A program made the position numbers and the translations under genes. The notes below the pieces were generated by a model. It saw only the letters and a list, made by a program, of their open reading frames with translations. It was not told the DNA's origin and made no database searches. This document shows positions 47,536-56,606 of a stretch of 64,000 nucleotides of DNA, in pieces. Each line of letters opens with the position of its first letter. Within the stretch, counting starts at the first letter, position 1. Source of the DNA: Planctomycetaceae bacterium (lineage in GTDB: Bacteria; Planctomycetota; Planctomycetia; Planctomycetales; Planctomycetaceae); the NCBI GenBank assembly GCA_020638955.1, contig JACKHO010000003.1, forward strand, positions 777,634-841,633, given 5' to 3'.

Positions 47536-48846
47536 ATGTCCGTGTCGTGCCGCCTGCTGATTGTGTTGTTGTTCGCAAGGGTTGTCGTCGCCGCGGAACC
47601 GAATGAAGTCCCGCCGCCCATTTATGACGAAGATGCCATCCCGCACTTCGTGTTGCCTGAGGTGCTCGTTTGCGATGACGGTTCCAAGGTGAAAACCGCA
47701 GATGACTGGACTTCGAAGCGCCGTCCAGAACTGCTGCAGTTATTCGCCGACGAAATGTTTGGCAACGTGCCCCGCGCAGCGCAGAATCTTGTTGTCACGT
47801 CGAAAGTCGTCGAAGAAGGCGAGGTCATGGCAGGGAAGGCCGTACGACGCCAGGTGGAGTTGCTGGTGTCCCGCAAAGATGGCAAAGGGCAACTCGTGCT
47901 CGGGTTGCTGATGTACATCCCGAAGTCAGACAAGCCTGTCCCGGCATTTATTGGATTGAATTTCAAAGGGAATCAAACCATTGCGAATGATGCCAAAATC
48001 CACCTGAATCCAGGCTGGGTAAGACCGAGCAACGACGGAACGGTCGTCGACAACAAAGCAACAGAAGCGTCGCGCGGAACCGCATCCAGTCGCTGGCCCG
48101 TCGAGCTGATTGTCAGCCGAGGATACGCCGTAGGGACCATGTACTACGGTGACATCGACCCCGACTTCGATGACGGATTCGAAAACGGAATTCAGGGACT
48201 GGTAAAGGGTGATTCTGAAAGGAAGCTCACCGGCAACGAGTGGGGCAGCATTGCCGGTTGGGCGTGGGGATTAAGTCGTATTCTCGACTATCTGGAAACC
48301 GACGAACAAATCGACGCCAAACACGTCGGCGTGGTGGGACATTCTCGACTCGGCAAAACCTCACTGTGGGCTGGCGCCTCAGATGAACGGTTCGCCTTCG
48401 TCGTTTCGAACGACTCCGGTTGCGGCGGTGCGGCATTGAGTCGTCGGCGCTATGGTGAGTCGGTGCATCGTATCAACACCGCGTTCCCGCATTGGTTCTG
48501 TGACAACTATGTGAAATACAATAGCAACGAAGGTGCTATGGCATTTGATCAGCACGAACTCATCGCGCTCATCGCTCCACGTCCGGTGTATGTTGCGAGT
48601 GCCACTGATGACCAATGGGCCGATCCACACGGCGAATACCTGAGCTGCTACTTCGCCGATCCCGTTTACCGTCTGCTCGGCACAAATGGCTTAGGCGGCG
48701 AGGCTCCAATCCTCGCACCACCCGGCCCCGATGACCCGCGAGCCATCGGTCAAATTGGATATCATCTACGAACCGGCAAACACGACATTACCGAGTACGA
48801 CTGGACGCAGTATCTCAACTTCGCCGACCGGCATTTCGCGAAGTAA
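47536..48846 (+). CDS. Secreted CE15-like glucuronoyl esterase / acetylxylan esterase-type hydrolase
   Basis: 436 residues from ATG 47536 (GGAG six bases upstream) with a signal peptide (MSVSCRLLIVLLFARVVVA). The alpha/beta-hydrolase domain has the nucleophile motif GHSRLGKTSLWA, followed by SNDSGCGGAALSRRRYGE and HWFCDNY, which together match carbohydrate esterase family 15 (4-O-methyl-glucuronoyl methylesterases acting on lignin-carbohydrate links). C-terminal residues ending KHDITEYDWTQYLNFADRHF complete the family fold. It is probably periplasmic or extracellular and fits with the nearby sulfatase and sialate esterase as part of polysaccharide degradation. Confidence 0.87.
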   Translation: MSVSCRLLIVLLFARVVVAAEPNEVPPPIYDEDAIPHFVLPEVLVCDDGSKVKTADDWTSKRRPELLQLFADEMFGNVPRAAQNLVVTSKVVEEGEVMAGKAVRRQVELLVSRKDGKGQLVLGLLMYIPKSDKPVPAFIGLNFKGNQTIANDAKIHLNPGWVRPSNDGTVVDNKATEASRGTASSRWPVELIVSRGYAVGTMYYGDIDPDFDDGFENGIQGLVKGDSERKLTGNEWGSIAGWAWGLSRILDYLETDEQIDAKHVGVVGHSRLGKTSLWAGASDERFAFVVSNDSGCGGAALSRRRYGESVHRINTAFPHWFCDNYVKYNSNEGAMAFDQHELIALIAPRPVYVASATDDQWADPHGEYLSCYFADPVYRLLGTNGLGGEAPILAPPGPDDPRAIGQIGYHLRTGKHDITEYDWTQYLNFADRHFAK

Positions 48847-48916
48847 TTCCGTTTCCTTTTCAATGAACATTACCGGGCAGCGTCTCGCTCGACACTGCCC
48901 ATTCGGTAACGTAGTC

Positions 48917-48948
48917 TGGGATAGACGACAGGCGTATCCCACCTTTTT
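48917..48948 (+). terminator. Possible rho-independent terminator after the CE15-like gene
   Basis: Stem TGGGAT (48917-48922) and ATCCCA (48936-48941), loop of 13 bases, followed by CCTTTTT. The stem is short. A second weak stem (GGGCAG/CTGCCC, 48873-48902) precedes it. Confidence 0.4.
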
Positions 48949-48986
48949 CAAACGAATAACACGACAAAAACTCCCGGAGTAACAAT

Positions 48987-50561
48987 ATGCGACTGGTTCG
49001 AAGTTTAGCCGTTCTTCTCGGACTCACTGCGGTGGTGTCCTTCCCGAATTCTGTTCATGCGGAGGTCAAACTCCCTGCCGTATTCGGCAGTCACATGGTG
49101 CTGCAGCGCGACGCCAAACTCCCTGTTTGGGGATGGGCTGAGGCTGGTGAAAAGGTCACCGTTTCGTTCCGCGATCAAAGTGTCTCAACAACAGCCGGTA
49201 ACGACGGAAAGTGGTCGCTGGCACTGGAACCAGTCGGTCTGGGTGATCCCGGCACCATGACAGTTAAGGGATCAAACACCATTACTCTTGAAGACGTGCT
49301 GGTCGGCGAAGTGTGGGTGTGCAGTGGACAGTCCAACATGCAATGGTCAGTCAATGCTGCCATCGACCCGGACCTCGAATCTGCCGCCTCGACGAATAAT
49401 CAGTTGCGACTCTTCTATGTTCCGCGCGTCTCGACAGCCGAAATTCAGGATGATGTCGACGCAGAATGGACACTCTGCACTCCGGAAACTGTTCCGAACT
49501 TCAGTGCAGTGGCGTACTACTTTGGTCGCAACGTGCAGCAAGTTCTCGGAGTGCCTGTCGGACTGATTCACACCTCATGGGGTGGAACACGTGCCGAAGC
49601 CTGGGCCAGCCCGGAATCATTGGCAGCCACTGCAGAGCTCAGCCCCATTCTGGAAACCTGGGAGAAGAGTTGTGCGGCCTACAATCCAGAGGCTGCCAAG
49701 GCCAAGTACGAAGCAGAACTGGAAAAATGGAAAGCTGCCAGCGAGAAGGCCAAAGCTGAAGGCAAGCCCGAACCGCGCCGTCCTTCGCTCGAAAGCGATC
49801 CTCGCCTGAGCCAACACCATCCTAGCAACCTCTACAATGCCATGATTGCTCCGCTGAAACCGTATGCAATTCGTGGAGCCATTTGGTACCAGGGTGAATC
49901 GAATGCCGGCCGTGCTTATCAGTACCGCAAACTCATGCCCGTCATGATTGAAAGTTGGCGCGATGTCTGGGGGCAGGGCGATTTCCCCTTCTACCAGGTC
50001 CAGTTGGCCAACTTCATGCAAATTCGTGACGAGCCCGGCGATAGCGCCTGGGCGGAACTGCGAGAAGCACAAGCCATGGCGGGCAGCGTCCTGCCCAAGG
50101 TTGGTGCTGCCTGTATTACGGACATTGGAGCAGCCAAGGATATTCACCCTAAGAACAAGCAAGACGTTGGTAAACGTCTAGCCCGCTTGGCACTGCACAA
50201 CGACTACGGACGGACTGACATCACACCTCAGGGGCCGACTTTCAAGAGCATCAAGGTTGAGGGAAGTGACGTGATTGTGGAGTTCGAAACCTACGGACGC
50301 GGACTCATCAGTTACTACAACGAACCTCTCACCGGGTTTGCCGTCGCGGGAGAAGACAAGGCATGGAAATGGGCGACGGCGGAAGTCGTAGGCCGGAATA
50401 CCGTGAAAGTGAAGTCGGCAGATGTCTCGGCACCCGTCGCCGTACGTTACAACTGGGCGGACAATCCTCAAGGCAATCTTTACAGCGACTTGTACCTGCC
50501 CGCCTATCCGTTCCGCTCAGACGAATGGGATGGTGTGACGATTAACAACGTCGCACCGTAG
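48987..50561 (+). CDS. Sialate O-acetylesterase (SGNH/SASA type)
   Basis: Removes acetyl groups from sialic acids or other acetylated sugars. 524 residues with a signal peptide (cleavage after HAEV). A beta-sandwich at about 25-105 (PAVFGSHMVLQRDAKLPVWG) precedes the catalytic domain: VCSGQSNMQWSV with the nucleophile serine at about 113, SWGGTRAEAW, WYQGESNAGRAYQYRKLMP and AAKDIHPKNKQDVGKRLA with the likely catalytic Asp/His pair. A C-terminal beta region follows. GGAG lies 8 bases before the ATG. The family is frequent in planctomycete glycan-degradation loci. The gene is followed by a strong hairpin at 50576. Confidence 0.93.
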   Translation: MRLVRSLAVLLGLTAVVSFPNSVHAEVKLPAVFGSHMVLQRDAKLPVWGWAEAGEKVTVSFRDQSVSTTAGNDGKWSLALEPVGLGDPGTMTVKGSNTITLEDVLVGEVWVCSGQSNMQWSVNAAIDPDLESAASTNNQLRLFYVPRVSTAEIQDDVDAEWTLCTPETVPNFSAVAYYFGRNVQQVLGVPVGLIHTSWGGTRAEAWASPESLAATAELSPILETWEKSCAAYNPEAAKAKYEAELEKWKAASEKAKAEGKPEPRRPSLESDPRLSQHHPSNLYNAMIAPLKPYAIRGAIWYQGESNAGRAYQYRKLMPVMIESWRDVWGQGDFPFYQVQLANFMQIRDEPGDSAWAELREAQAMAGSVLPKVGAACITDIGAAKDIHPKNKQDVGKRLARLALHNDYGRTDITPQGPTFKSIKVEGSDVIVEFETYGRGLISYYNEPLTGFAVAGEDKAWKWATAEVVGRNTVKVKSADVSAPVAVRYNWADNPQGNLYSDLYLPAYPFRSDEWDGVTINNVAP

Positions 50562-50575
50562 CAACATGTTTTCCA

Positions 50576-50612
50576 TCGCGTGCCTCGCGCAGAGGCACGC
50601 GACTTGTTTATC
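50576..50612 (+). terminator. Strong terminator-like hairpin after the sialate esterase gene
   Basis: Perfect 11-bp stem TCGCGTGCCTC (50576-50586) and GAGGCACGCGA (50592-50602) with a 5-base loop, followed by CTTGTTTATC. The position, 14 bases after the stop, and GC-rich stem suit a rho-independent terminator, although the T run is weak. Confidence 0.65.
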
Positions 50613-50644
50613 GAACGTCATCCTATTCAGGTCATTCACTCATC

Positions 50645-51439
50645 ATGAAATATCTTGGCACACTCGCAACTCTCGCTTTCACGCTGCTCGCCGCCACGGC
50701 GGCGCAGGCTGAAGTTCCAGAATTTGAACAGGGGAAATGGGTTCCCATTTTCAACGGGAAAGATCTCGACGACTGGACTGTGAAAATTCGGTATCACACC
50801 GCTGGCGACAACTTCGCCAACACGTTCCGCGTGGAGGACGGCGTCATGAAAGTCTCCTATGACGGATACGATGAATTCAACGAAACGTTCGGCCACATTT
50901 TCTACAACCACGATTTCTCGAACTACCGCTGCCGAGTCGAATATCGATTCGTTGGCGAACAATGCAAAGGTGGACCAGGTTGGGCCCTCCGCAACAGCGG
51001 CATTATGGTGCACGGTGAGTCACCTCACGAAATGGGAGTTGATCAAGACTTCCCGGCGTCCATTGAAGTGCAGTTGCTGGGCGGCAACGGGAAAGATGAC
51101 CGAGCCACCGCGAACCTCTGCACGCCAGGCACCAACGTGGTCATGGGTGACAAACTTATCACACGCCACTGCACGAATTCGTCATCGAAGACGTATCACG
51201 GAGAGGACTGGGTTGTGTGCGAAGTTGAGGTGCACGGCGGCAAGGTCGTGAAGCACATTATGGATGGTGAGGTCGTGCTGGAATACGAACAGTCTCAACT
51301 CGACCCTAAAGACGCTCACTCGGCCGACCTCATCAAGAAGCGGGGCGGAATGCTGTTATCTGGCGGCACAATTTCACTGCAGTCGGAAAGCCATCCTTGC
51401 GAGTTCCGCAAAGTCGAAATCATGGTTCTGCCCGAGTAG
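50645..51439 (+). CDS. Secreted DUF1080 (3-keto-disaccharide hydrolase-type) protein
   Basis: 264 residues with a signal peptide (MKYLGTLATLAFTLLAATAA, cleavage after AQA). The domain starts KWVPIFNGKDLDDWTVKIRY, the DUF1080 opening. It continues with NTFRVEDGVMKVSYDGY, FSNYRCRVEYRF, ALRNSGIMVHGESPHEMG, SIEVQLLGG and the C-terminal EFRKVEIMVL, a concanavalin-like beta-sandwich. Some members have been shown to act as 3-keto-glycoside hydrolases in Bacteroidetes; most planctomycete copies are uncharacterised. A second DUF1080 gene is at 56607-57257. The two are diverged (264 and 216 residues), not a recent duplicate. Confidence 0.9.
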   Translation: MKYLGTLATLAFTLLAATAAQAEVPEFEQGKWVPIFNGKDLDDWTVKIRYHTAGDNFANTFRVEDGVMKVSYDGYDEFNETFGHIFYNHDFSNYRCRVEYRFVGEQCKGGPGWALRNSGIMVHGESPHEMGVDQDFPASIEVQLLGGNGKDDRATANLCTPGTNVVMGDKLITRHCTNSSSKTYHGEDWVVCEVEVHGGKVVKHIMDGEVVLEYEQSQLDPKDAHSADLIKKRGGMLLSGGTISLQSESHPCEFRKVEIMVLPE

Positions 51440-51581
51440 GTCTCAGGTCATTTCAAGATCGGGTGGCACAGACATTCCTGTCTGTGTCTTCCCTGAAGAT
51501 GAGTTATCGTCGATGAGGTTTTGAAACAGCTTCGACGATGCGTGGTATTCATCCGTCTGAGGCAGGAAACGTAAATTTCCG

Positions 51582-52469
51582 ATGACTCCCGAACTCTCTC
51601 AACGCCTGTCCGAATTGCGAGCACGCGTCGAAGCGGAATTGCTGCAGGCTGTGCAATTGCCAGAGGCCTGTCCGGAACGGCTAGCGTCGGCCATGCAGTA
51701 CAGCCTGCTGGCGGGGGGGAAACGGCTGCGTCCCATACTTGTGCTGCTCGCCTGCGAAGCATGCGGCGGTGATTGGGAAAAGGCACTCCCCGCCGCCTGT
51801 GCACTGGAGATGATTCACACCTATTCGCTCATCCACGACGACCTGCCGGCCATGGATGATGACGAACTGCGGCGTGGGAAACCGACGTGTCATATCCAGT
51901 TTGATGAAGCGACCGCAATCCTGGCAGGCGACGCTTTGTTGACGCTGGCATTTGAACACTTGGCGACGCACGGTACTCCTGCTGAAACAGCCGTTGCCTG
52001 CTGTGCAGATTTAGCCAATGCCGCCGGAGCGGTTGGCATGGTCGGCGGACAACAGGCTGATTTGGAAGGAGAGACTTCCGGAATTCAAAGTGTCGAACAC
52101 CTGGAAGCAATTCATCGCAGAAAGACGGGCCGGTTGCTCTGTTCGGCACTGACGATGGGGGGCCGCATCGCAGGTGCTGGTGCGGATACGCTGAACACGC
52201 TCACCACTTACGGCACAGCCATTGGTCTGGCATTCCAAATCGCAGATGACCTCCTCGACGTCACGGGTGATGAAGCGGCCATGGGGAAGGCGGTCCGCAA
52301 AGACGCGGACCACGGGAAAATGACCTACCCCGCAATTCTGAGCATCGAAGAAAGTCGGCTCCGCGCCGAAAAACTGGTCGCTGAGGCCTGCGCTGCAATC
52401 GAATCACTCGGCCCCAAAGCCGCGCCGCTGGTTGAAATTGCGCATTACACCATTTCGCGCAATCATTAG
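51582..52469 (+). CDS. ispA: Polyprenyl (farnesyl/geranyl) diphosphate synthase
   Basis: Condenses isopentenyl and dimethylallyl diphosphates to geranyl and farnesyl diphosphate. 295 residues, the length of bacterial FPP synthases. Signatures are LLAGGKRLRPILVLLACEAC, the first aspartate-rich motif HDDLPAMDDDELRRGKPT, HRRKTGRLLCSALTMGG, and the second motif FQIADDLLDVTGDEAAMGKA, followed by KMTYPAILSIEESR. The two residues between the first Asp pair and the next (LPAM) fit the bacterial ispA type. dxs is not adjacent. Product length is inferred from motifs and not certain. Confidence 0.92.
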   Translation: MTPELSQRLSELRARVEAELLQAVQLPEACPERLASAMQYSLLAGGKRLRPILVLLACEACGGDWEKALPAACALEMIHTYSLIHDDLPAMDDDELRRGKPTCHIQFDEATAILAGDALLTLAFEHLATHGTPAETAVACCADLANAAGAVGMVGGQQADLEGETSGIQSVEHLEAIHRRKTGRLLCSALTMGGRIAGAGADTLNTLTTYGTAIGLAFQIADDLLDVTGDEAAMGKAVRKDADHGKMTYPAILSIEESRLRAEKLVAEACAAIESLGPKAAPLVEIAHYTISRNH

Positions 52470-52612
52470 ATTCGGCATGAGTCAATCATGCAGGTGGCTG
52501 TGAAGCTGCAAATCGTTGATTGCTGCAAAATAAAGCAGCGACACGGCGTCTATTATGACCTACGTTTCAGTAGATCGGGTGTTCAAACAAGTTTCAATTT
52601 TGGGGTCATTTC

Positions 52613-53362
52613 ATGCGAGAGATTTCCTCCCGTATGCTCTTTGTGGGCGTCGTTGGCTGGGTGAGTCTGTGTTTGCTGGTAGCCAGTTGGTTTCCACATT
52701 TAACAGAAGACTTGCGAGTTCTCTGGATGTTGACCGGAGTCACTGGACTCGTGTCCGCCGTAGGTCTGGCTGAAATCGTCAAGTCCGACCAGAGGGCTCA
52801 GGAAAAACTCATCAGCGAATATGTCACTGCCGCGACGCTCGATGGGCTGACCGGGCTCGTGAATCGACAGGCACTGGACAATGCTTTGGATGGAGCTTTG
52901 GGCGGATTCGATCCGCAGCGAAATCCACTATCGCTCATGATGTTTGACGTCGACTATTTCAAACAAATCAATGACGAACATGGGCATCAGGCGGGGGACG
53001 AAGTGCTCCGGTGTCTGGCGAAAAAGGCGGCAAGTTTCTTCGAGAAACAGGGATGCGTTGCCCGCTATGGCGGTGAAGAGTTCGCCGTTGTCTTACCCGG
53101 CGTACGACTGAAGGAAGCCTTTCGCCTCGCAGACGAGTTTCGAAAGGTCATTGAGAAAACCGTTTGCCCTTTTCGTGATTCCATTCTCCAGGTGCGTATT
53201 AGTGCCGGTGTCACGGAGACGAAGCGCGGCGAAGGGGCTGACGACATTATCCGCCGCGCCGACCTGGCACTCTACACCGCCAAGAAAATGGGCCGTAACT
53301 GCGTGTGGTTCGGCGGTTCGACGGACATGATTCCCGAACTCGGCGGCGTAACCGCACAGTAA
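52613..53362 (+). CDS. Membrane-anchored GGDEF diguanylate cyclase
   Basis: Makes cyclic di-GMP from two GTP. 249 residues with two membrane helices in the first 55 residues (MLFVGVVGWVSLCLLVASWF and LTGVTGLVSAVGLAEIV). A short coiled segment leads to the GGDEF domain, which begins DGLTGLVNRQALDNAL and has FDVDYFKQINDEHGHQAGDE and the active site RYGGEEFAVVLPG at about residue 152. The signature is intact. I see no RxxD inhibitory site at the usual position before it, so product inhibition is probably absent. No sensory domain is present. It converges with the GAF-HlyD gene (30 bases). Confidence 0.92.
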   Translation: MREISSRMLFVGVVGWVSLCLLVASWFPHLTEDLRVLWMLTGVTGLVSAVGLAEIVKSDQRAQEKLISEYVTAATLDGLTGLVNRQALDNALDGALGGFDPQRNPLSLMMFDVDYFKQINDEHGHQAGDEVLRCLAKKAASFFEKQGCVARYGGEEFAVVLPGVRLKEAFRLADEFRKVIEKTVCPFRDSILQVRISAGVTETKRGEGADDIIRRADLALYTAKKMGRNCVWFGGSTDMIPELGGVTAQ

Positions 53363-53391
53363 CCGAGATGAGGCACGTTGGTGGTATCGAG

Positions 53392-55203
53392 TTAGCCAAA
53401 TCGCAACCGCCACCACTGGGTGAGTTGATCGATTCCGCGTCGAAACCAGACGTAGCCCACGGCGGCCTTGCCACACTCAATTCGGGCCACGGTTTGTGTT
53501 CCCGGTTTCGTCGCTGGTGGAATTTGATCGCGGGGAACGCGGAATCCGACCGGCAGAACGGCGCCTTCTTTGGCGTCGAACAGGAGTTCTTCGCTGACTT
53601 CCATGTTTTTGACAAGTACGACTTCCGTTCCATTGGGGTGAAGAAATGCCACCTTAGGATTGGCAACACGCCGGAATGCTCCGAGGTCGCTCATTGGAAT
53701 TCGCAGTTCCAGCTCCCAGGGATCATCGAGGTCGGCCACGTTGAGCAATGGCTGCGAAGGCTGCACAGGTTGGCCGCGCAAAAGCGTGTCGACCTGCCAT
53801 GTCAGCACCGTGCCGGAAATCGGACTGACTATGTGCAGTGACTCGATCTGTTTGTCGACTAATTCGATTTGACTTTCCAGTGATTCTTGTTGAGTGCCCA
53901 GTTCTTTCTCACTGGCAGCCAAGTCGGCCTGCTGCAGCGCTTCCCCACCGAGATTGCGACTGCGCGTCGGATCACTCCGTAATGTTTCCAAATCAACGAT
54001 TTTCTGCTTCACTGTCCCCAGTTCGCCATTGAGTTCCTGCCGCAGGCGTTCGAGTTGGTCGTTGTGCAAATCAATGAGCGGTTCGTCCGCCTCAATGTGT
54101 TGACCATGTGTGACATGAATGGTCTCCACAACGGCAGGCATCGGTGAGTGAATTTGCCAGGTCTCTTCCGGGGTTAGCGTGGCCGGAACAACCAACACCA
54201 AATCTGTTTCAACAATGCAGAGCGTGGCCACAATTGCAGCCAGTAAAGCCACAACGGCAAGTCGCTTCCAGTGGAAAAGTGACCCGAGCGGCGCCAGCCA
54301 CCGCAACAGGGGATGCTTTTTCAACACAGAAAACGAATTCGCTTTGACGAGGCATTCGCCAATACCCGAAATCAGCAACTGTCGGTCACCTGGACTACTT
54401 GACGGTGCCGCCGTGTCGCCGAAGGTCTCTAGAATGACGGCGCAATTCGCTCCAGCAAGCGGCCAATACTCGACGTCTTGTGCGGAATTCTGTTCCGCAT
54501 AACTCGTCAGTTTCTGGGGATTCTGTTGTAGCGTCAGAACTCCCTGATGACCCTCAGTCTGCAGTGACTGGACGAGCTCACACATGGCCGTGACCATAGG
54601 ACCGCGTTCGTCAAACGTCGCAATTCCGCTGATGGCTCGTATCTCGGCTCGGCGACCGCTGTACCGCACAAGTGTTACACGATCACATCCCGCCCAGCTT
54701 CGGATTTCCTCGACCAGTTGCTTTTCAAAGTTGGTGGAGTCGGTGTGACCATACAGTCGGATGAGCGCCTGCATCGTCCGGTGTGCGTCCGACGAAACTT
54801 CCTTAGTGGCACTCTGAACGCAGTCCTGTGTTGCCTTCGCTATCACGGCGTCATCAATCGATGTGCCGCCGTCAAAGAACAACTCAAACAGGACGTCGTC
54901 TGTTGGGACAAAGTGCAATCGCAGCGTTCGAGTGGAACCTTCCAGCGACAGTTGTGCGTCAACGGTACGAGACTCTTTACCCGCGGCCACGTCGCGCAGC
55001 AATTGCTCGTGACCGGTCCATTGTTTCTGGGCAACGTCAATTTGCTGTGCCCCGAATCCAGCCTGTGCGACCAAACGCAATTCGTCCGGTAATGCGGTGA
55101 CATGCCAGCAAGCCGCAGCAATAGCTCCCGTCTTCATCACCACCGCACGCAACATCACCTCAGTAGGTTGACTGTTGTCGGGTGATTGTTGCGAAGCACT
55201 CAT
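53392..55203 (-). CDS. GAF-like domain-HlyD membrane fusion protein, paralogue
   Basis: 603 residues with the same plan as the protein at 826-2823: a cytoplasmic region with a GAF-like domain at about 145-300 (EIRSWAGCDRVTLVRYSGRR), one membrane helix at about 308-330 (RLAVVALLAAIVATLCIVET), then an HlyD adaptor. The adaptor has a lipoyl half (SPMPAVVETIHVTHGQHIEA), a coiled coil at about 385-450, a second lipoyl half (VSPISGTVLTWQVDTLLRGQ), and a barrel ending with a conserved amphipathic tail (YVWFRRGIDQLTQWWRLRFG). The two proteins differ strongly in sequence, so they are old paralogues. It begins 5 bases after the hisD stop, implying co-transcription with hisD. Confidence 0.83.
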   Translation of the reverse strand: MSASQQSPDNSQPTEVMLRAVVMKTGAIAAACWHVTALPDELRLVAQAGFGAQQIDVAQKQWTGHEQLLRDVAAGKESRTVDAQLSLEGSTRTLRLHFVPTDDVLFELFFDGGTSIDDAVIAKATQDCVQSATKEVSSDAHRTMQALIRLYGHTDSTNFEKQLVEEIRSWAGCDRVTLVRYSGRRAEIRAISGIATFDERGPMVTAMCELVQSLQTEGHQGVLTLQQNPQKLTSYAEQNSAQDVEYWPLAGANCAVILETFGDTAAPSSSPGDRQLLISGIGECLVKANSFSVLKKHPLLRWLAPLGSLFHWKRLAVVALLAAIVATLCIVETDLVLVVPATLTPEETWQIHSPMPAVVETIHVTHGQHIEADEPLIDLHNDQLERLRQELNGELGTVKQKIVDLETLRSDPTRSRNLGGEALQQADLAASEKELGTQQESLESQIELVDKQIESLHIVSPISGTVLTWQVDTLLRGQPVQPSQPLLNVADLDDPWELELRIPMSDLGAFRRVANPKVAFLHPNGTEVVLVKNMEVSEELLFDAKEGAVLPVGFRVPRDQIPPATKPGTQTVARIECGKAAVGYVWFRRGIDQLTQWWRLRFG

Positions 55204-55208
55204 GCCGA

Positions 55209-56564
55209 TTACTGCAAACGGATGTCCACGCTATGGCGGTGAGCCGTGAGCCCTTCTTTGTCGGCCAGCAGACGCACATCATTTGCGGCGTGCGCCAATG
55301 ATGCTTTGTCGTACGCAATAATCGACGACCGTTTCAGGAAGTCAATGGCGCACAGACCATTCGCAAACCGGGCCGTGCCACCAGTTGGCAACACGTGTGA
55401 GGGACCGGCGTAGTAATCACCGAGGGCGACCGGCGTGTAGTGACCGAGAAAAATGGCTCCGGCATTCTGTACCTGCCTGAGGAGATCTTCAGGTTGATCA
55501 CAAGAAATATGCAGGTGTTCCGTTGCAATCAAATCAGCCAGCTCTGCCGCCTCATTCGCACTCTGTGTGATGATGAGTGCTCCATACGCTTCCAAACTCT
55601 CGCGTGCCAAATCACCCCGCTCCAGTTGGGCCAGCTGCTTTTCCAGTTCCGCTTCAACCGCCGGAACGAGCGGTGCGTGCCACGTAATCAACACGCCCGA
55701 GCCGGGACTGTGTTCCGCCTGCGAAATGAGATCACTCGCGACAAACGCGGGGTTGGCCGTTTCATCAGCCAGCACAATGACTTCGCTCGGGCCAGCAATG
55801 CTATCGATGTCCACTTCACCGAAGACATACTTTTTGGCGAGAGCCACAAACAAGTTGCCTGGGCCGACAATTTTGTCGACGCGCGGAATACCTTCGACGC
55901 CGTATGCCAGTGCAGCCACGGCCTGGGCACCGCCGACACGATAAACCTCCGTCACACCGAGTTCACGACACGTGGCCAGAATGTCCTGGTTAAATCCACC
56001 AAACGCTGTCGGTGGCACGACGACGGCGATTTCCTCCACGCCTGCGGCTTGGGCCGGGACGACGGTCATCAACAGTGTCGATGGATAGGCGGCAGCACCA
56101 CCGGGAACACAGACCCCCACGCGTTGCAGTGGCAGGTACCGCTGACGCAGCTCGACTTTCCCGCCGCCATGGTCACGTTGCACTGTGACATCCTGGGGCA
56201 GAATCGCTTGCTGGAATTCCAGGATGTTCTCGCGAATGCGCCGGATGGTTGCGAGGAATTCGGGACTGGCTTGCTGATGCGCCGCCGCCAGTTCCTCAGC
56301 ACTCACTCGCATTTCCGCTTCCGTCAAATCGGGCTTGTCGAGCTTGCGCGCGTAGTTCAGTAGAGCGGGTAGTCCTTGATCGCGGACATCGCTGCAAATC
56401 TTTTCAACGACTTGCTGCGGGCTGAGTGGAGCACCGAACAGGCCAATGGTGCGTTCCCGTCCCGCTGGCGAAACGACATCACCACGAGGGCTCAGTTTCT
56501 CGCGAAGTTCAGCAATTGCAGCCGGGGCATCGCCAGATGCCGTATTAATCCTGGTCAGCTTCAT
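55209..56564 (-). CDS. hisD: Histidinol dehydrogenase
   Basis: Catalyses the last two steps of histidine synthesis, L-histidinol to L-histidine, with zinc and two NAD. The start ATG at 56564 gives 451 residues; a longer frame to 56600 is possible but less like the family. Family blocks: QRYLPLQRVGVCVPGGAAAY, STLLMTVVPAQAAGVEEIAV, VYRVGGAQAVAALAYGVEGI, PGNLFVALAKKYVFGEVDID, SIAGPSEVIVLAD, QAEHSPGSGVLIT, GDYYAGPSHVLPTGGTARFA and the zinc-ligand-bearing C-terminal end. No other his genes are near. Its stop is 5 bases before the start of the GAF-HlyD gene, an odd pairing. Confidence 0.96.
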   Translation of the reverse strand: MKLTRINTASGDAPAAIAELREKLSPRGDVVSPAGRERTIGLFGAPLSPQQVVEKICSDVRDQGLPALLNYARKLDKPDLTEAEMRVSAEELAAAHQQASPEFLATIRRIRENILEFQQAILPQDVTVQRDHGGGKVELRQRYLPLQRVGVCVPGGAAAYPSTLLMTVVPAQAAGVEEIAVVVPPTAFGGFNQDILATCRELGVTEVYRVGGAQAVAALAYGVEGIPRVDKIVGPGNLFVALAKKYVFGEVDIDSIAGPSEVIVLADETANPAFVASDLISQAEHSPGSGVLITWHAPLVPAVEAELEKQLAQLERGDLARESLEAYGALIITQSANEAAELADLIATEHLHISCDQPEDLLRQVQNAGAIFLGHYTPVALGDYYAGPSHVLPTGGTARFANGLCAIDFLKRSSIIAYDKASLAHAANDVRLLADKEGLTAHRHSVDIRLQ

Positions 56565-56606
56565 GGAAGAGTTCGATTCGTCAGCGTCGTTCAACAACAA
56601 AATGCG

